In this document: piece by piece, positions 17,165-25,924 of the stretch | How the letters are laid out: each line of letters opens with the position of its first letter | Numbering within the stretch: the stretch's first letter is position 1 | NCBI GenBank assembly: GCA_944345365.1 | Contig: CALVMJ010000002.1 | Coordinates: 79,517-135,205, forward strand | Length of the DNA stretch: 55,689 nt | Origin: an uncultured Clostridia bacterium | Lineage (GTDB): Bacteria > Bacillota > Clostridia > Christensenellales > UBA1242 | Direction: 5' to 3' | Translations under genes and position numbers: made by a program | Notes under the pieces: model-generated | The model's input: the letters and a program-made list of their open reading frames with translations, nothing else | Told to the model about the DNA's origin: nothing | Databases searched by the model: none

Positions 17165-18076
17165 ATGTTAGAAGGAATTTTACCAGATAATATTCTAAAT
17201 ATCATCAGCAATAAAGTAAATTGGCAAACGGTAAATGAATTAAGGTTAAGAGCCGACAAACCGATTGTCATAACTATTGGTGGAAATAAGTTTTTTTTGG
17301 GTGAAACTGGTCTTGTTACAAAACTAAATGAGGCAATATTTTCTAATAAAACGATGATAGAAGATATAATTTTTAGAGCAAGTGAATGTTCTTTATATTC
17401 CGTAAATGAACAAATAAAACGAGGATATATTATGACGCGCGGAGGAATCAGAATCGGAATTGGTGGGAATTTAATTGAAGAAGCAGGAGTTATTAAAACA
17501 ATGACGAATTTTTCTTCACTTAATATCAGAATTCCTCACGAAATTAAAAATTGCTCATTAAAAGCTTTTAATAATATTGTTTCGAATGATAAGGTTCTAA
17601 ATACTTTAATTATAGCTCCACCTGGGGCTGGCAAAACGACTTTTCTGAGGGATTTTGTTTTTCAGCTTTCTGATCGTAATCTTGCTTATAATGTTTTGGT
17701 TCTTGATGAAAGGGGGGAATTGGATACAGGTAAAAGAGGGGCTCTTGGAAATTTTAGTGATGTTATTTCTTTCGCAAAAAAGAAAGTGGGTTTTGAAAAT
17801 GGGATAAGATCACTTTCTCCTGATTTAATCATCACCGACGAACTAAATGAGCAAGAAGACATAGATGCTGTTAGGTACGCAGTTAATTGTGGAGTTAATA
17901 TTTTAGCGTCAACACATGCAGACAGTTTGGAGACTTTTATAAAAAAAGAAGCCTTTAAGAAAATAATCGAGGAAAAAGTTTTTAAAAGATATATTTTGCT
18001 TTCTTGCAGAGAAGGACCTGGAACTTTTGAAGGGGTATTTAACGAAAATTTTTCTAGGACGCAAATTTTTTATTAG
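17165..18076 (+). CDS. spoIIIAA: Stage III sporulation protein AA, ATPase
   Basis: SpoIIIAA is the type II/IV secretion-like ATPase on the mother-cell side of the SpoIIIA-SpoIIQ channel that joins mother cell and forespore. The 303-aa protein has Walker A APPGAGKTTF at about residue 151 and a Walker B region NVLVLDERGEL at about 177-187. The HAD of 'STHAD' is the usual downstream His-box. A TTAGGAGAAG ribosome site precedes the ATG. First of eight contiguous genes. Confidence 0.96.
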   Translation: MLEGILPDNILNIISNKVNWQTVNELRLRADKPIVITIGGNKFFLGETGLVTKLNEAIFSNKTMIEDIIFRASECSLYSVNEQIKRGYIMTRGGIRIGIGGNLIEEAGVIKTMTNFSSLNIRIPHEIKNCSLKAFNNIVSNDKVLNTLIIAPPGAGKTTFLRDFVFQLSDRNLAYNVLVLDERGELDTGKRGALGNFSDVISFAKKKVGFENGIRSLSPDLIITDELNEQEDIDAVRYAVNCGVNILASTHADSLETFIKKEAFKKIIEEKVFKRYILLSCREGPGTFEGVFNENFSRTQIFY

Positions 18077-18088
18077 AGGAGCTTTTAT

Positions 18089-18583
18089 ATGAAATGGATA
18101 TTAATGGGAATTTTGTTTGCTTGTTGTGTAGTGGTGGGATATATATTTTCTTCAAAATATAAAAAAAGAATGTCATTTTTTTCTACATTAATTCTTCTTG
18201 CTCAAAAACTTGATGTTGAAATCAATTTTTCCAGAGAACGATTAAAAAAATTAATTGAAAGCTTTGATGAAAAGTCAAGAGGGGCTCTGCTTGGAATTGA
18301 TAAAGCTTTTATTGATTATCTCGAAAATGGAGGGGAACTTACAGGTGAAAGGTTGTTTGGTAAAAATAACTTGATAAAATCCGAGGATAGAGAAATCGTT
18401 ACAATTTTTTTTAGGAGCCTTGGAAGAAGCGATGTTGAAAATCAAAGCAAAGAAATAAAAAACTCTATTTCTCGATTTGAAAAACTTTTAAATGATGCAT
18501 CGTCAGAAAATAAAAAATATGGAAAACTGGGAACCAAGCTTGGCATTATAACGGGTCTTGCAATTATCATCATTTTGATTTAA
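18089..18583 (+). CDS. spoIIIAB: Stage III sporulation protein AB
   Basis: SpoIIIAB is a membrane-anchored component of the feeding-tube complex with a fold related to type II secretion GspF. The 164-aa protein has an N-terminal membrane helix (residues 4-22) and a C-terminal one (about 148-164) around a soluble helical part. The position and the pattern LAQKLDVEINFSRERL (family: LxxLxTEIxYxxxPL) support the call. Gap to spoIIIAA is 12 nt with an AGAGGAG site. Confidence 0.88.
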   Translation: MKWILMGILFACCVVVGYIFSSKYKKRMSFFSTLILLAQKLDVEINFSRERLKKLIESFDEKSRGALLGIDKAFIDYLENGGELTGERLFGKNNLIKSEDREIVTIFFRSLGRSDVENQSKEIKNSISRFEKLLNDASSENKKYGKLGTKLGIITGLAIIIILI

Positions 18584-18596
18584 TTTTGGAGGTAAA

Positions 18597-18797
18597 ATGG
18601 GTAGCATTGAAATTATTTTTAAAATTGCCGGAATTGGCCTGCTAACTGCAATTATAAGCCAAATTTTAAAACAGACAGGGAAGGACGAAATGGGAACAAT
18701 GGCAACACTTGCAGGATTGATAATTGTTCTTGTTATGGTTTTGGGGTTAATAACGGATTTATTCCAAACAATCAAAAGTATGTTTAATTTCTTTTAA
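18597..18797 (+). CDS. spoIIIAC: Stage III sporulation protein AC
   Basis: A 66-aa protein with two membrane helices, the standard SpoIIIAC size. The family segment IFKIAGIGLLTAIISQILKQ and the GKDEMGTMATLAGLIIVL stretch are recognisable. TTGGAGG precedes the ATG. Confidence 0.93.
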   Translation: MGSIEIIFKIAGIGLLTAIISQILKQTGKDEMGTMATLAGLIIVLVMVLGLITDLFQTIKSMFNFF

Positions 18798-18827
18798 TTT
18801 ATGTTTATGTTTTAAATTTGGAGGACT

Positions 18828-19217
18828 ATGGAACTGATTTTTAAAATTATAGGCATAGGAATTGTAACTTGTTTTGCAAGCTTGTTAATAAAGCCTGTAA
18901 GGACTGATTTTGCTGTAATAGTAGGACTTGTTGGAGGAATTATAATTCTAGCCTTAGTTATGAATTATTTTACTTCTATCTTTTCTGCATTTTCGCAAAT
19001 TATAGATAAAACAGGGCTAAATAAAGGTATATTCTCCATCGTTTTAAAAATTGTGGCCATAGGATATTTAACCGAATTTTCTGCAAGCATTTGTCAGGAT
19101 TGTGGTAATAATGGCCTCGCTGAAAAAATGCTGTTGGGAGGAAAGGTTGTTCTGCTTGCAATGTCGCTACCTATTGTGATGGATATTCTTGATATAGTGA
19201 CGGAGCTTTTGCCATGA
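18828..19217 (+). CDS. spoIIIAD: Stage III sporulation protein AD
   Basis: The 129-aa membrane protein is about twice SpoIIIAC and shares its opening (IFKIIGIGIVTCFASLLIKP), consistent with the AC/AD family relationship. Four hydrophobic helices are visible, and the conserved LTEFSASICQDCGNNGLAEK segment is intact. TTGGAGG lies ahead of the ATG. The stop codon overlaps the spoIIIAE start (ATGA). Confidence 0.94.
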   Translation: MELIFKIIGIGIVTCFASLLIKPVRTDFAVIVGLVGGIIILALVMNYFTSIFSAFSQIIDKTGLNKGIFSIVLKIVAIGYLTEFSASICQDCGNNGLAEKMLLGGKVVLLAMSLPIVMDILDIVTELLP

Positions 19218-20410
19218 AAAACATCTTTAAATTAATAATTGTTTTATTACTTATCATTTCTCCTGTTCTTTTAAGTCCGTTTGCTAATCATCAATTAAAC
19301 AGCATTGTTTACGCTGATTTAAAAGATGATTTTAATGACAATATCGACGACCAGCTTTCTGACCTTGATTTCTCAAATATTGAAGAATTGATAAAAGATT
19401 TAACTGAAAATGAAAAGAGTATTTTCGGTGATAAATCATTCCTAGAAAAAGTAGTTTTAATTTTGCAAGGAGATTTTTCAGATGATTTTTCTTCAATATG
19501 GGACATGCTTTTTGCTCTCTTTTTTGACAATATATTATCCTTGCTTCCATTAATTGCAACTATAATAGCTGTTTCAATTTTAGGTGGAATGATAGGGAAT
19601 TTAAGCCCTTCTAAGGGGAATAAATCTATTTCAGAAATCGTTCATTTTGTTATATATGGAATTATAATATTACTGTTATCTACAATAATAGTTAAAATGG
19701 TTACTTTAACCTCCGATACTCTTATTTCCATCAAAAATCAAATTACAGTAATATTTCCGATTTTATTAACATTGCTCACGGCACTTGGTGGAACCGTTTC
19801 TGTTAGTGCATATCAACCGGCAATGGCCATGCTTTCTGGGTTTATAATAGAAATTTTTACTGCATTTGTTCTTCCTTTATTCTTAATTTCACTTGCTCTA
19901 AACTTTGTCTCAAATCTCTCTAATTCAGTTAAGCTTGATAAATTAATTTCATTTATTAACAGTCTTTTTAAGTGGGTAATAGGCATTATATTCACAATTT
20001 TTACCGGTTTTGTTTCAATCCAAGGGATAGCCGCAGGGGCCGTAGATGGACTTTCAATTAAAACAGCAAAGTTTACAATTAAAAATTCCCTGCCATTAGT
20101 GGGTTCTTATATTTCAGATGGAATGTTTCTCATTTTAGCCAGCTCTAACTTGATAAAAAATGCTGTTGGAGGAGCAGGACTTTTACTTCTTTTAGCAACA
20201 GTAATTTCACCTTTAATACAAATAATACTTTTTATGTTGGCGCTTAAATTGATGGCTGGCATAATTGAGCCTTTGGGAGATGGAAAAATTGCAAGCTTTA
20301 TATCTTCCTTATCGAAAAGCCTTGTTATGTTAATTGTTATGATAGTTTGCGTTAGTTTTATGTATTTAGTTTTAACAGGTCTTGTGATGTGTTCGGCTAA
20401 TATTTTATAG
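19214..20410 (+). CDS. spoIIIAE: Stage III sporulation protein AE
   Basis: SpoIIIAE is the large polytopic membrane protein of the SpoIIIA complex. The 398-aa protein has an N-terminal signal-like helix (residues 5-21), an acidic soluble segment to about residue 100, then seven or so membrane helices. The family stretch FVSIQGIAAGAVDGLSIKTAKF is present, followed by LPLVGSYISDG. Translation is coupled to spoIIIAD by a 4-nt overlap. Confidence 0.95.
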   Translation: MKNIFKLIIVLLLIISPVLLSPFANHQLNSIVYADLKDDFNDNIDDQLSDLDFSNIEELIKDLTENEKSIFGDKSFLEKVVLILQGDFSDDFSSIWDMLFALFFDNILSLLPLIATIIAVSILGGMIGNLSPSKGNKSISEIVHFVIYGIIILLLSTIIVKMVTLTSDTLISIKNQITVIFPILLTLLTALGGTVSVSAYQPAMAMLSGFIIEIFTAFVLPLFLISLALNFVSNLSNSVKLDKLISFINSLFKWVIGIIFTIFTGFVSIQGIAAGAVDGLSIKTAKFTIKNSLPLVGSYISDGMFLILASSNLIKNAVGGAGLLLLLATVISPLIQIILFMLALKLMAGIIEPLGDGKIASFISSLSKSLVMLIVMIVCVSFMYLVLTGLVMCSANIL

Positions 20411-20421
20411 AGGAGGAATAT

Positions 20422-20913
20422 ATGCCATCAATTTCTACATGGATTTTATCTATTGCTGGGGTTATTTGCTTATCAGTGCTGATTGAGCTTATAATGCCAA
20501 ATGGACAAATGAATAAATATATTAAAAACATTTTTTCATTCGTAATTGTGTTAGTAATTATTATGCCAATTCCAAAGCTGATTGGAAAACAATTTGACTC
20601 CTCTTCTATATTCAATCAGGAAGAAATTGTTTTACAGGAAGATTATCTGTATAGTCTAAATATTTCAAAATTAACGGCGATTAAAGAAAATATTGAAAAC
20701 GACATCATTTTAGCTGGGTATGACGGTGTAGAGGTGTCAATTTCTGCTGACATTTTTGTCGAAAATATAGTTTTTAAAACTGTTTATGTAAATTTATCTG
20801 ATTTAGTCATAACAGAAGAAGCTGAGCATAAAGATATAGTAGAAATAAAGGAGGAGATAGAGATTTCAGTGGGAAAATTTATAAATAATGTGGAGGTGGT
20901 ATTTGAGGGATAA
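20422..20913 (+). CDS. spoIIIAF: Stage III sporulation protein AF
   Basis: The 163-aa protein has two N-terminal membrane helices (about residues 5-23 and 32-50), then a soluble ring-building-like domain. The pattern LIELIMPNGQMNKYIKNIFS is the family hallmark. AGAGGAGG precedes the ATG. It overlaps the TTG start of spoIIIAG by 11 nt. Confidence 0.92.
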   Translation: MPSISTWILSIAGVICLSVLIELIMPNGQMNKYIKNIFSFVIVLVIIMPIPKLIGKQFDSSSIFNQEEIVLQEDYLYSLNISKLTAIKENIENDIILAGYDGVEVSISADIFVENIVFKTVYVNLSDLVITEEAEHKDIVEIKEEIEISVGKFINNVEVVFEG

Positions 20914-21409
20914 ATTTACAAACTTTTTCAACGAGGCATTCTCCAAAATTAAGAATAGTAAAGCCATTCAAATCTTGTTGTTTGTTGCTTTAATACTAGT
21001 AGTTGTTCTAATATATTTTTCTATTAATAACAGCAGTAAACAAAACAACATTTCTGAGCAAAACACTACATCGAATTATGCTGAATATTTGGAAGTGAAG
21101 CTTGAAAATGTTTTACAGCAAATAAAAGATGTTGGTACTGTTAATGTTGCGATTACTTTAGAATCAGGTTATGAGTATATCTATGCAACCGAGGAAGAAA
21201 TAAAAGAAACTTCAACAGGAACATTGACAACCACTTCCATTGTTTTGGTTTCTGGAAAGCCAATAATCATTAAAGAGATTCCTCCAAAAATAAAAGGTGT
21301 GGTAATTGTAGCTAGTGGAGCTGAAAACATTTCTGTACGAATGAATATTCTCTGTGCGATACAAACTGCTTTGGAAGTAGATAATGAAAAAATAACAATT
21401 CTAAATTAA
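20903..21409 (+). CDS. spoIIIAG: Stage III sporulation protein AG
   Basis: SpoIIIAG forms a large ring in the intermembrane space between mother cell and forespore. The 168-aa protein has one membrane helix (about residues 18-38), then the ring-building motif; KIKGVVIVASGAENISVR is the recognisable conserved block. I start at the TTG at 20903 because GGAGGTGG (20892-20899) sits directly upstream. The ATG at 20888 would begin within spoIIIAF without a site. Confidence 0.92.
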   Translation: MRDKFTNFFNEAFSKIKNSKAIQILLFVALILVVVLIYFSINNSSKQNNISEQNTTSNYAEYLEVKLENVLQQIKDVGTVNVAITLESGYEYIYATEEEIKETSTGTLTTTSIVLVSGKPIIIKEIPPKIKGVVIVASGAENISVRMNILCAIQTALEVDNEKITILN

Positions 21410-21430
21410 AAGTTTAAAAGGAGTTAAGAT

Positions 21431-21904
21431 ATGAAAAAAAGAACAAAAATTATTATTTTATCAGTGATGGTTTTACTGCTTGGTATTACAGGATACTTAA
21501 ATGTTGTTTTAAACAACTCAATCAATGACGATTCTACGCCTACTAACACAACTACTTCAAGTTATTTTGCCTCATATAGACAAGATAGAGAAAGTAATAG
21601 AGAAAAGCAACTTTCTTATCTTCAAGCTATAATAGATTCTGAATCTGCGACTGCTGAAGAAATTTCTGTTGCTAAGCAAAATATGCTTGATCTTGTAGCA
21701 CAGATAGAAAAAGAGTTAGTTGTTGAAGGATTGATTAAAGGCCTTGGATTTGAAGACTGCATTATGACTTTGACTCCAGAAAACATTAATGTAGTAGTGA
21801 AGTCAGATGAGTTAGCTGAAACAGAGGTTGCACAAATTGTTACAATATTAAAAGAACAGCTTTCAGCAAGTCTTGAAGAAATAAAAATAATGCCTATGGT
21901 TTAA
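21431..21904 (+). CDS. spoIIIAH: Stage III sporulation protein AH
   Basis: SpoIIIAH is the mother-cell partner of forespore SpoIIQ (or its replacement). The 157-aa protein has an N-terminal membrane helix (about residues 7-24), a helical FASYRQDRESNREKQLSYLQ segment and a C-terminal EscJ/PrgK-like domain (from about residue 90). AAGGAG precedes the ATG. It closes the complete eight-gene operon. No strong terminator follows, only a weak 6-bp hairpin near 21928. Confidence 0.94.
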   Translation: MKKRTKIIILSVMVLLLGITGYLNVVLNNSINDDSTPTNTTTSSYFASYRQDRESNREKQLSYLQAIIDSESATAEEISVAKQNMLDLVAQIEKELVVEGLIKGLGFEDCIMTLTPENINVVVKSDELAETEVAQIVTILKEQLSASLEEIKIMPMV

Positions 21905-21951
21905 AAATTAAAATTAATCACTCTTTTGCAAAAAGTTTTGCATTAAATTGT

Positions 21952-21979
21952 TTGCATAAAAATTATTTTATGATATAAT
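21952..21979 (+). promoter_or_regulatory. Sigma-A promoter of the yqhY-nusB-xseAB-proS operon
   Basis: TTGCAT (21952-21957), 16 bp, TATAAT (21974-21979). This separates the vegetative genes from the sporulation operon upstream. Confidence 0.75.
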
Positions 21980-22005
21980 ATTCCTGATATTAGTTAGGAG
22001 TTAAT

Positions 22006-22371
22006 ATGGCAAGCACATCATCAAAATATAATGAAACAGGAAAAATAACCTGTGACAAAGACATACTTTTTTCTATTGTTAATCTTGCAACTAAGGAGAT
22101 TAAAGGGGTTGCATCTCTTAGCAATTCAAACTTACCCTGGTATAAAAAAATATTCAGGAAATCAGATTACGAAGGTGTGTCGATAAGATTTAACACAAAT
22201 GGGACATTAAGAGTTGATGTTTATGTAAATGCTTATGTTGGCGAAAGTGTACCAGATCTTGCTTACAGAATTCAAGAAAACATTAAAAATAATTTATCTG
22301 GAATGGTTGAAATTAAAGCTACTAAAATTAATGTGCATATTGTAGATGTAGTATGCAAGACAGAGGAATAG
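22006..22371 (+). CDS. yqhY: Asp23/Gls24-family protein (YqhY)
   Basis: A 121-aa Asp23/Gls24 (DUF322) protein. The GKITCDKDILFSIVNLATKEIKGVASL segment and the PDLAYRIQENIKNNLSGM helix are characteristic. Its place just before nusB is that of B. subtilis yqhY, where the protein is linked to acetyl-CoA carboxylase control. Here accB and accC are missing from the usual slot between spoIIIAH and yqhY. TTAGGAG precedes the ATG. Confidence 0.9.
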   Translation: MASTSSKYNETGKITCDKDILFSIVNLATKEIKGVASLSNSNLPWYKKIFRKSDYEGVSIRFNTNGTLRVDVYVNAYVGESVPDLAYRIQENIKNNLSGMVEIKATKINVHIVDVVCKTEE

Positions 22372-22374
22372 TTT

Positions 22375-22776
22375 ATGAGAAGAGATTCACGAGAAACAGC
22401 TTTCAAAATCATTTTTGAAAGCTTATTTAATGAAAATCCTTTTAACGATGAAATTTTGGCTCAGTTAAAGGAAAAAGACAGATCTTTTTGCGAGGAAATA
22501 ATAAAAGAATATCTGATTAATAAGGAAAAAATAGAAAAAGGCGTAAATTCTTGCCTAAAAGGCTATAACTTAGATAGAGTATATAAAATTGACCTAGCTT
22601 TAATTTATGAGGCAATAACAGAAATTGAATTTTTAAAAACTCCTCCAGCTGTTGCTATAAATGAAATTTTGGATATCGCAAAAAAATATTCAACTGAAAA
22701 CAGTCCTAAATTTATTAATGGGGTCTTATCAGCATATGTAAAGGGTGAAATAAATAATAATGCAGGAAGCAATTAG
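22375..22776 (+). CDS. nusB: Transcription antitermination factor NusB
   Basis: NusB joins NusE (S10) on boxA RNA during rRNA antitermination. The all-helical 133-aa protein has RRDSRETAFKIIFESLF at the start and the DRVYKIDLALIYEAITEIEFLKTPPAVAINEILDIAKKYSTENSPKFINGVL block that defines the family. A GAGGA site lies ahead. The end overlaps xseA by 17 nt. Confidence 0.95.
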   Translation: MRRDSRETAFKIIFESLFNENPFNDEILAQLKEKDRSFCEEIIKEYLINKEKIEKGVNSCLKGYNLDRVYKIDLALIYEAITEIEFLKTPPAVAINEILDIAKKYSTENSPKFINGVLSAYVKGEINNNAGSN

Positions 22777-23953
22777 TGTTTCAAAATATAGCAACTATAT
22801 TAAACAGATTTTTGACGCTGAAGAATTTCTCCATAACATAAAGGTTGTAGGAGAAGTTTTTGGCGTTTCTTTTTCAAGACAAGTGGCATACTTTTCTTTA
22901 AAAGATGAGTATGCGAGCATATCATGTGTTTGTTTTTATCCTCAGATTTCAAAAGAAATTAAAGAAGGTGATTTAATAGTTGTAACGGGCTCACCTAATT
23001 ATTACTCAAAAAGCGGAAAACTTTCATTTAATGTTGTTGACATCAAACCGGCAGGGCAAGGAATATTGTTCCAAAGATTTATCGAATTAAAGCAGGAACT
23101 TGAAAAAAAAGGATTATTTAGCAAAGATCATAAGATTGAAATACCAAAAAAAATAAAAAGAATTGGAGTAATAACTTCAAAAGATGGAGCGGTAATAAAA
23201 GATATAATCAATGTTGCGACAAGAAGAAATCCATCAGTTGACATAGTTTTGTTTCCAACAAAGGTTCAGGGTAATGGTGCAGAAGATGAAATAAGCATGG
23301 CAATTGAGAAATTTGATGCCTACGAAAAAATCGATGTCATTATTTTGGCAAGAGGCGGAGGATCGCTCGAAGATCTTTGGGCTTATAACACCGAAAAGGT
23401 CGCTTATGCAATATACGACGCAAAGAAACCAATCGTGTCGGCAGTGGGGCATGAAACTGACTTTACTATTGCTGACTTTGTTGCAGATTTAAGAGCACCA
23501 ACACCATCGGCAGCCGCAGAACTTCTCACCGAAAATATTCAAGAAAAAAGGGTGTTTTTTAATCAAATTATCACAAGAGTTATTGATGCAACGCAAAAGT
23601 ATTTATTTTCAAAAAAAAGCGAATTGCAAAAAAATGCTTCGTCATTGAATCATTTAATAGAAAACATCGAAATTGCTTCAAGGTTAAATCTTGAAAAAAC
23701 AATTTTAAGCCTAGAAAACAGTATGGATTACTTTATAAATAATTCAAGTTATACTCTTGGAATTTTGGAAAATTTAATAAAATCTCTTTCGCCTTATGAT
23801 ATTTTAAAAAGAGGATATGCAAAAATTGAACAAGAAGGCAAAGCGATTGACAAGATTAAAGATCTTGTGTTATCATCTGAATTAGATATATATCTTCAAG
23901 ATGGTATAATTAAAGCTACTGCAAAAAAAGTGGAGGAAAGAAATGAAATATGA
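22760..23953 (+). CDS. xseA: Exodeoxyribonuclease VII large subunit
   Basis: Exo VII degrades single-stranded DNA to oligonucleotides. The 397-aa protein has the N-terminal OB fold (to about residue 100), then the catalytic core with RIGVITSKDGAVIKDI, ARGGGSLEDLWAYN and VSAVGHETDFTIADFVADLRAPTPSAAAEL, and a C-terminal coiled coil. It overlaps nusB and is coupled to xseB. folD, often between nusB and xseA, is absent. Confidence 0.96.
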   Translation: MQEAISVSKYSNYIKQIFDAEEFLHNIKVVGEVFGVSFSRQVAYFSLKDEYASISCVCFYPQISKEIKEGDLIVVTGSPNYYSKSGKLSFNVVDIKPAGQGILFQRFIELKQELEKKGLFSKDHKIEIPKKIKRIGVITSKDGAVIKDIINVATRRNPSVDIVLFPTKVQGNGAEDEISMAIEKFDAYEKIDVIILARGGGSLEDLWAYNTEKVAYAIYDAKKPIVSAVGHETDFTIADFVADLRAPTPSAAAELLTENIQEKRVFFNQIITRVIDATQKYLFSKKSELQKNASSLNHLIENIEIASRLNLEKTILSLENSMDYFINNSSYTLGILENLIKSLSPYDILKRGYAKIEQEGKAIDKIKDLVLSSELDIYLQDGIIKATAKKVEERNEI

Positions 23954-24146
23954 AGACGCAATTAAAGAGTTAGAAGAAATTATCGAAAAATTAAACACCG
24001 GAAAACTTTCAATGTCTGATGCCTCTAAATACTTCGAAAGAGGTGCTGAATTAAGTAAGTTTTGTTATGAAGAATTAAAATCTGTTAAAGGAAAAGTGTC
24101 GGTAATAAAGGAAGAACTTGGCACTTTGTTGGAGGAAGAAGAATGA
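23943..24146 (+). CDS. xseB: Exodeoxyribonuclease VII small subunit
   Basis: The 67-aa helical partner of XseA. It opens YEDAIKELEEIIEKLNTGKLSMSDASKYFERG, the standard pattern. It starts within the end of xseA behind GGAGGAAAG and overlaps proS by 4 nt. ispA and dxs, the usual genes after xseB, are not here. Confidence 0.94.
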   Translation: MKYEDAIKELEEIIEKLNTGKLSMSDASKYFERGAELSKFCYEELKSVKGKVSVIKEELGTLLEEEE

Positions 24147-25840
24147 GGATTTCTAAATTATTAGGAGAAAGAATAAAAGAAACACCAGCAGGAATTAATA
24201 TAAAAAGTCATGCTTATTTAATTAGAGCTGGTTACATAAAGCAAGTGTCAAATGGAATTTACACGCTTTTACCACCTGCACAAAGGGTAAATCAAAAACT
24301 GCAATCAATTATAAGGGAAGAAATGGACGCGATTGACGGTCAAGAAGTCCTTTTCCCCGTTGTAATGCCACGAGAACTTTGGGACAAATCCGGAAGATAT
24401 TCAAGCATAGGTCAAGAGCTCTTAAGATTTAAGGACAGAACAGGGCATGATATGGTTTTGGGAATGACTCATGAAGAAGCGGCCGTTCACGCTTGTCTTT
24501 CAACAGTAAGAAGCTATGACCAACTTCCTTTTATGATATACCAAATTCAAACAAAATATAGAGATGAGGCAAGACCAAGAGCAGGTTTAATCAGAGTTAA
24601 AGAATTTACAATGAAAGACGCATACTCATTTCACTTGACCTCAGATGATCTTGAAGAATACTATGAAAAAGTCTATAAGGCCTATGAAAAAATTTTCACA
24701 AGAATGGGCATGAAGGATTTTATTGCCGTTAAATCAGACTCAGGAATGATGGGCGGAAAAATTGCCCACGAATTTCAACTTTTGACCGATATTGGTGAAG
24801 ATTCAATCGTGATTTGTGATGAATGTAAATATACTGCGAATATGGAAGTCGCAAAGTGTCAGTTAGAAGAAAACGACCATGTTTTTGGCATAAAAAAAGA
24901 GGTATTTACAGGTGAAGCCAAGACAATAGAGGAAGTGTGTAATTTGTTAAATGTAGATAAAAAACACACATGTAAAGCCGTTTGCTATGCCGTTGTTGGC
25001 AATGAAAAAGATGTCGTAATCGCATTTGTAAGAGGAGACAGAGAAATTAATGAGGCAAAGCTTAAAGCTTTAGTTGGAAGTGATATCGCAGTAAAAGACC
25101 TAACTGACTCTGGTTTAGTTAAAGGAAACATTGGATGTTTGGATTTAAAAATCGAGAATGCAAAGATATTTTATGATAGATCTCTTGAAGGGCTTGAGAA
25201 TTTTGTAACAGGAGCCAATAAAGAAGAGTATCATATTTTGGGTGTATCTATTTCAAGAGATGTAAAACCTGAAAGCTTTGTTGACATAACAAAAGTAAAT
25301 GATGGCGACAAATGCCCAATATGTGTAAAGCCTCTGAAAGTGAAAAGAGGAATAGAAATTGGAAATATTTTCCAGTTGGGAACAAAATACACCAAGTCAA
25401 TGGGAATGCTAATTAATACACCAAATGGAACTATTAATCCAATAATGGGTTGCTATGGAATTGGAGTGGGCAGATGTTTGGCAAGCATAGCAGAACAATA
25501 CAGCGACGAAAAAGGCTTAGTTTGGCCTATGGCAGTTGCTCCATGGCATATATACTTATGCCCAATCAGAATTGATGATGAATCTGTAAAAAACACTTCC
25601 GAAAGAATTTATGAAAAATTAAATGCAGAAAATTTTGAAGTTCTTTATGATGACAGAAATGTTTCTGCTGGAATTAAATTAAAAGATAGCGAGCTTATGG
25701 GGATTCCAGTTAGAATAGTTGTGAGTCCAAAAACACTGGAAAATAATGAGGTTGAAATAACTATCAGAGAAACAGGTGAAAAATTTTTCGTTCCAATAGA
25801 AAAACTTTCAAGGAAGCTAGACGAAATTGTTGTTTACTAA
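24143..25840 (+). CDS. proS: Prolyl-tRNA synthetase, bacterial type with editing insert
   Basis: The class II synthetase charges tRNA-Pro. At 565 aa it matches the bacterial ProS form. Motif 2 region is RDEARPRAGLIRVKEFTMKDAYSFH. The YbaK-like insert (about residues 225-385) contains KHTCKAVCYAVV, so misacylated Ala-tRNA-Pro editing is expected. Motif 3 is GCYGIGVGR, followed by the anticodon-binding domain. It is coupled to xseB by an ATGA overlap, an unusual partner. A terminator follows at once. Confidence 0.97.
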   Translation: MRISKLLGERIKETPAGINIKSHAYLIRAGYIKQVSNGIYTLLPPAQRVNQKLQSIIREEMDAIDGQEVLFPVVMPRELWDKSGRYSSIGQELLRFKDRTGHDMVLGMTHEEAAVHACLSTVRSYDQLPFMIYQIQTKYRDEARPRAGLIRVKEFTMKDAYSFHLTSDDLEEYYEKVYKAYEKIFTRMGMKDFIAVKSDSGMMGGKIAHEFQLLTDIGEDSIVICDECKYTANMEVAKCQLEENDHVFGIKKEVFTGEAKTIEEVCNLLNVDKKHTCKAVCYAVVGNEKDVVIAFVRGDREINEAKLKALVGSDIAVKDLTDSGLVKGNIGCLDLKIENAKIFYDRSLEGLENFVTGANKEEYHILGVSISRDVKPESFVDITKVNDGDKCPICVKPLKVKRGIEIGNIFQLGTKYTKSMGMLINTPNGTINPIMGCYGIGVGRCLASIAEQYSDEKGLVWPMAVAPWHIYLCPIRIDDESVKNTSERIYEKLNAENFEVLYDDRNVSAGIKLKDSELMGIPVRIVVSPKTLENNEVEITIRETGEKFFVPIEKLSRKLDEIVVY

Positions 25841-25865
25841 AAATCTCCTAAGGGAGATTTTTTTA
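25841..25865 (+). terminator. Intrinsic terminator after proS
   Basis: An 8-bp stem (25841-25848 with 25853-25860), TAAG loop, followed by T5, directly after the proS stop. Confidence 0.88.
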
Positions 25866-25924
25866 ATCTTTAAAAGAGAAATTAGCAATCATAGTAAGAA
25901 GCTTAGTTTAATATAAATATTATT

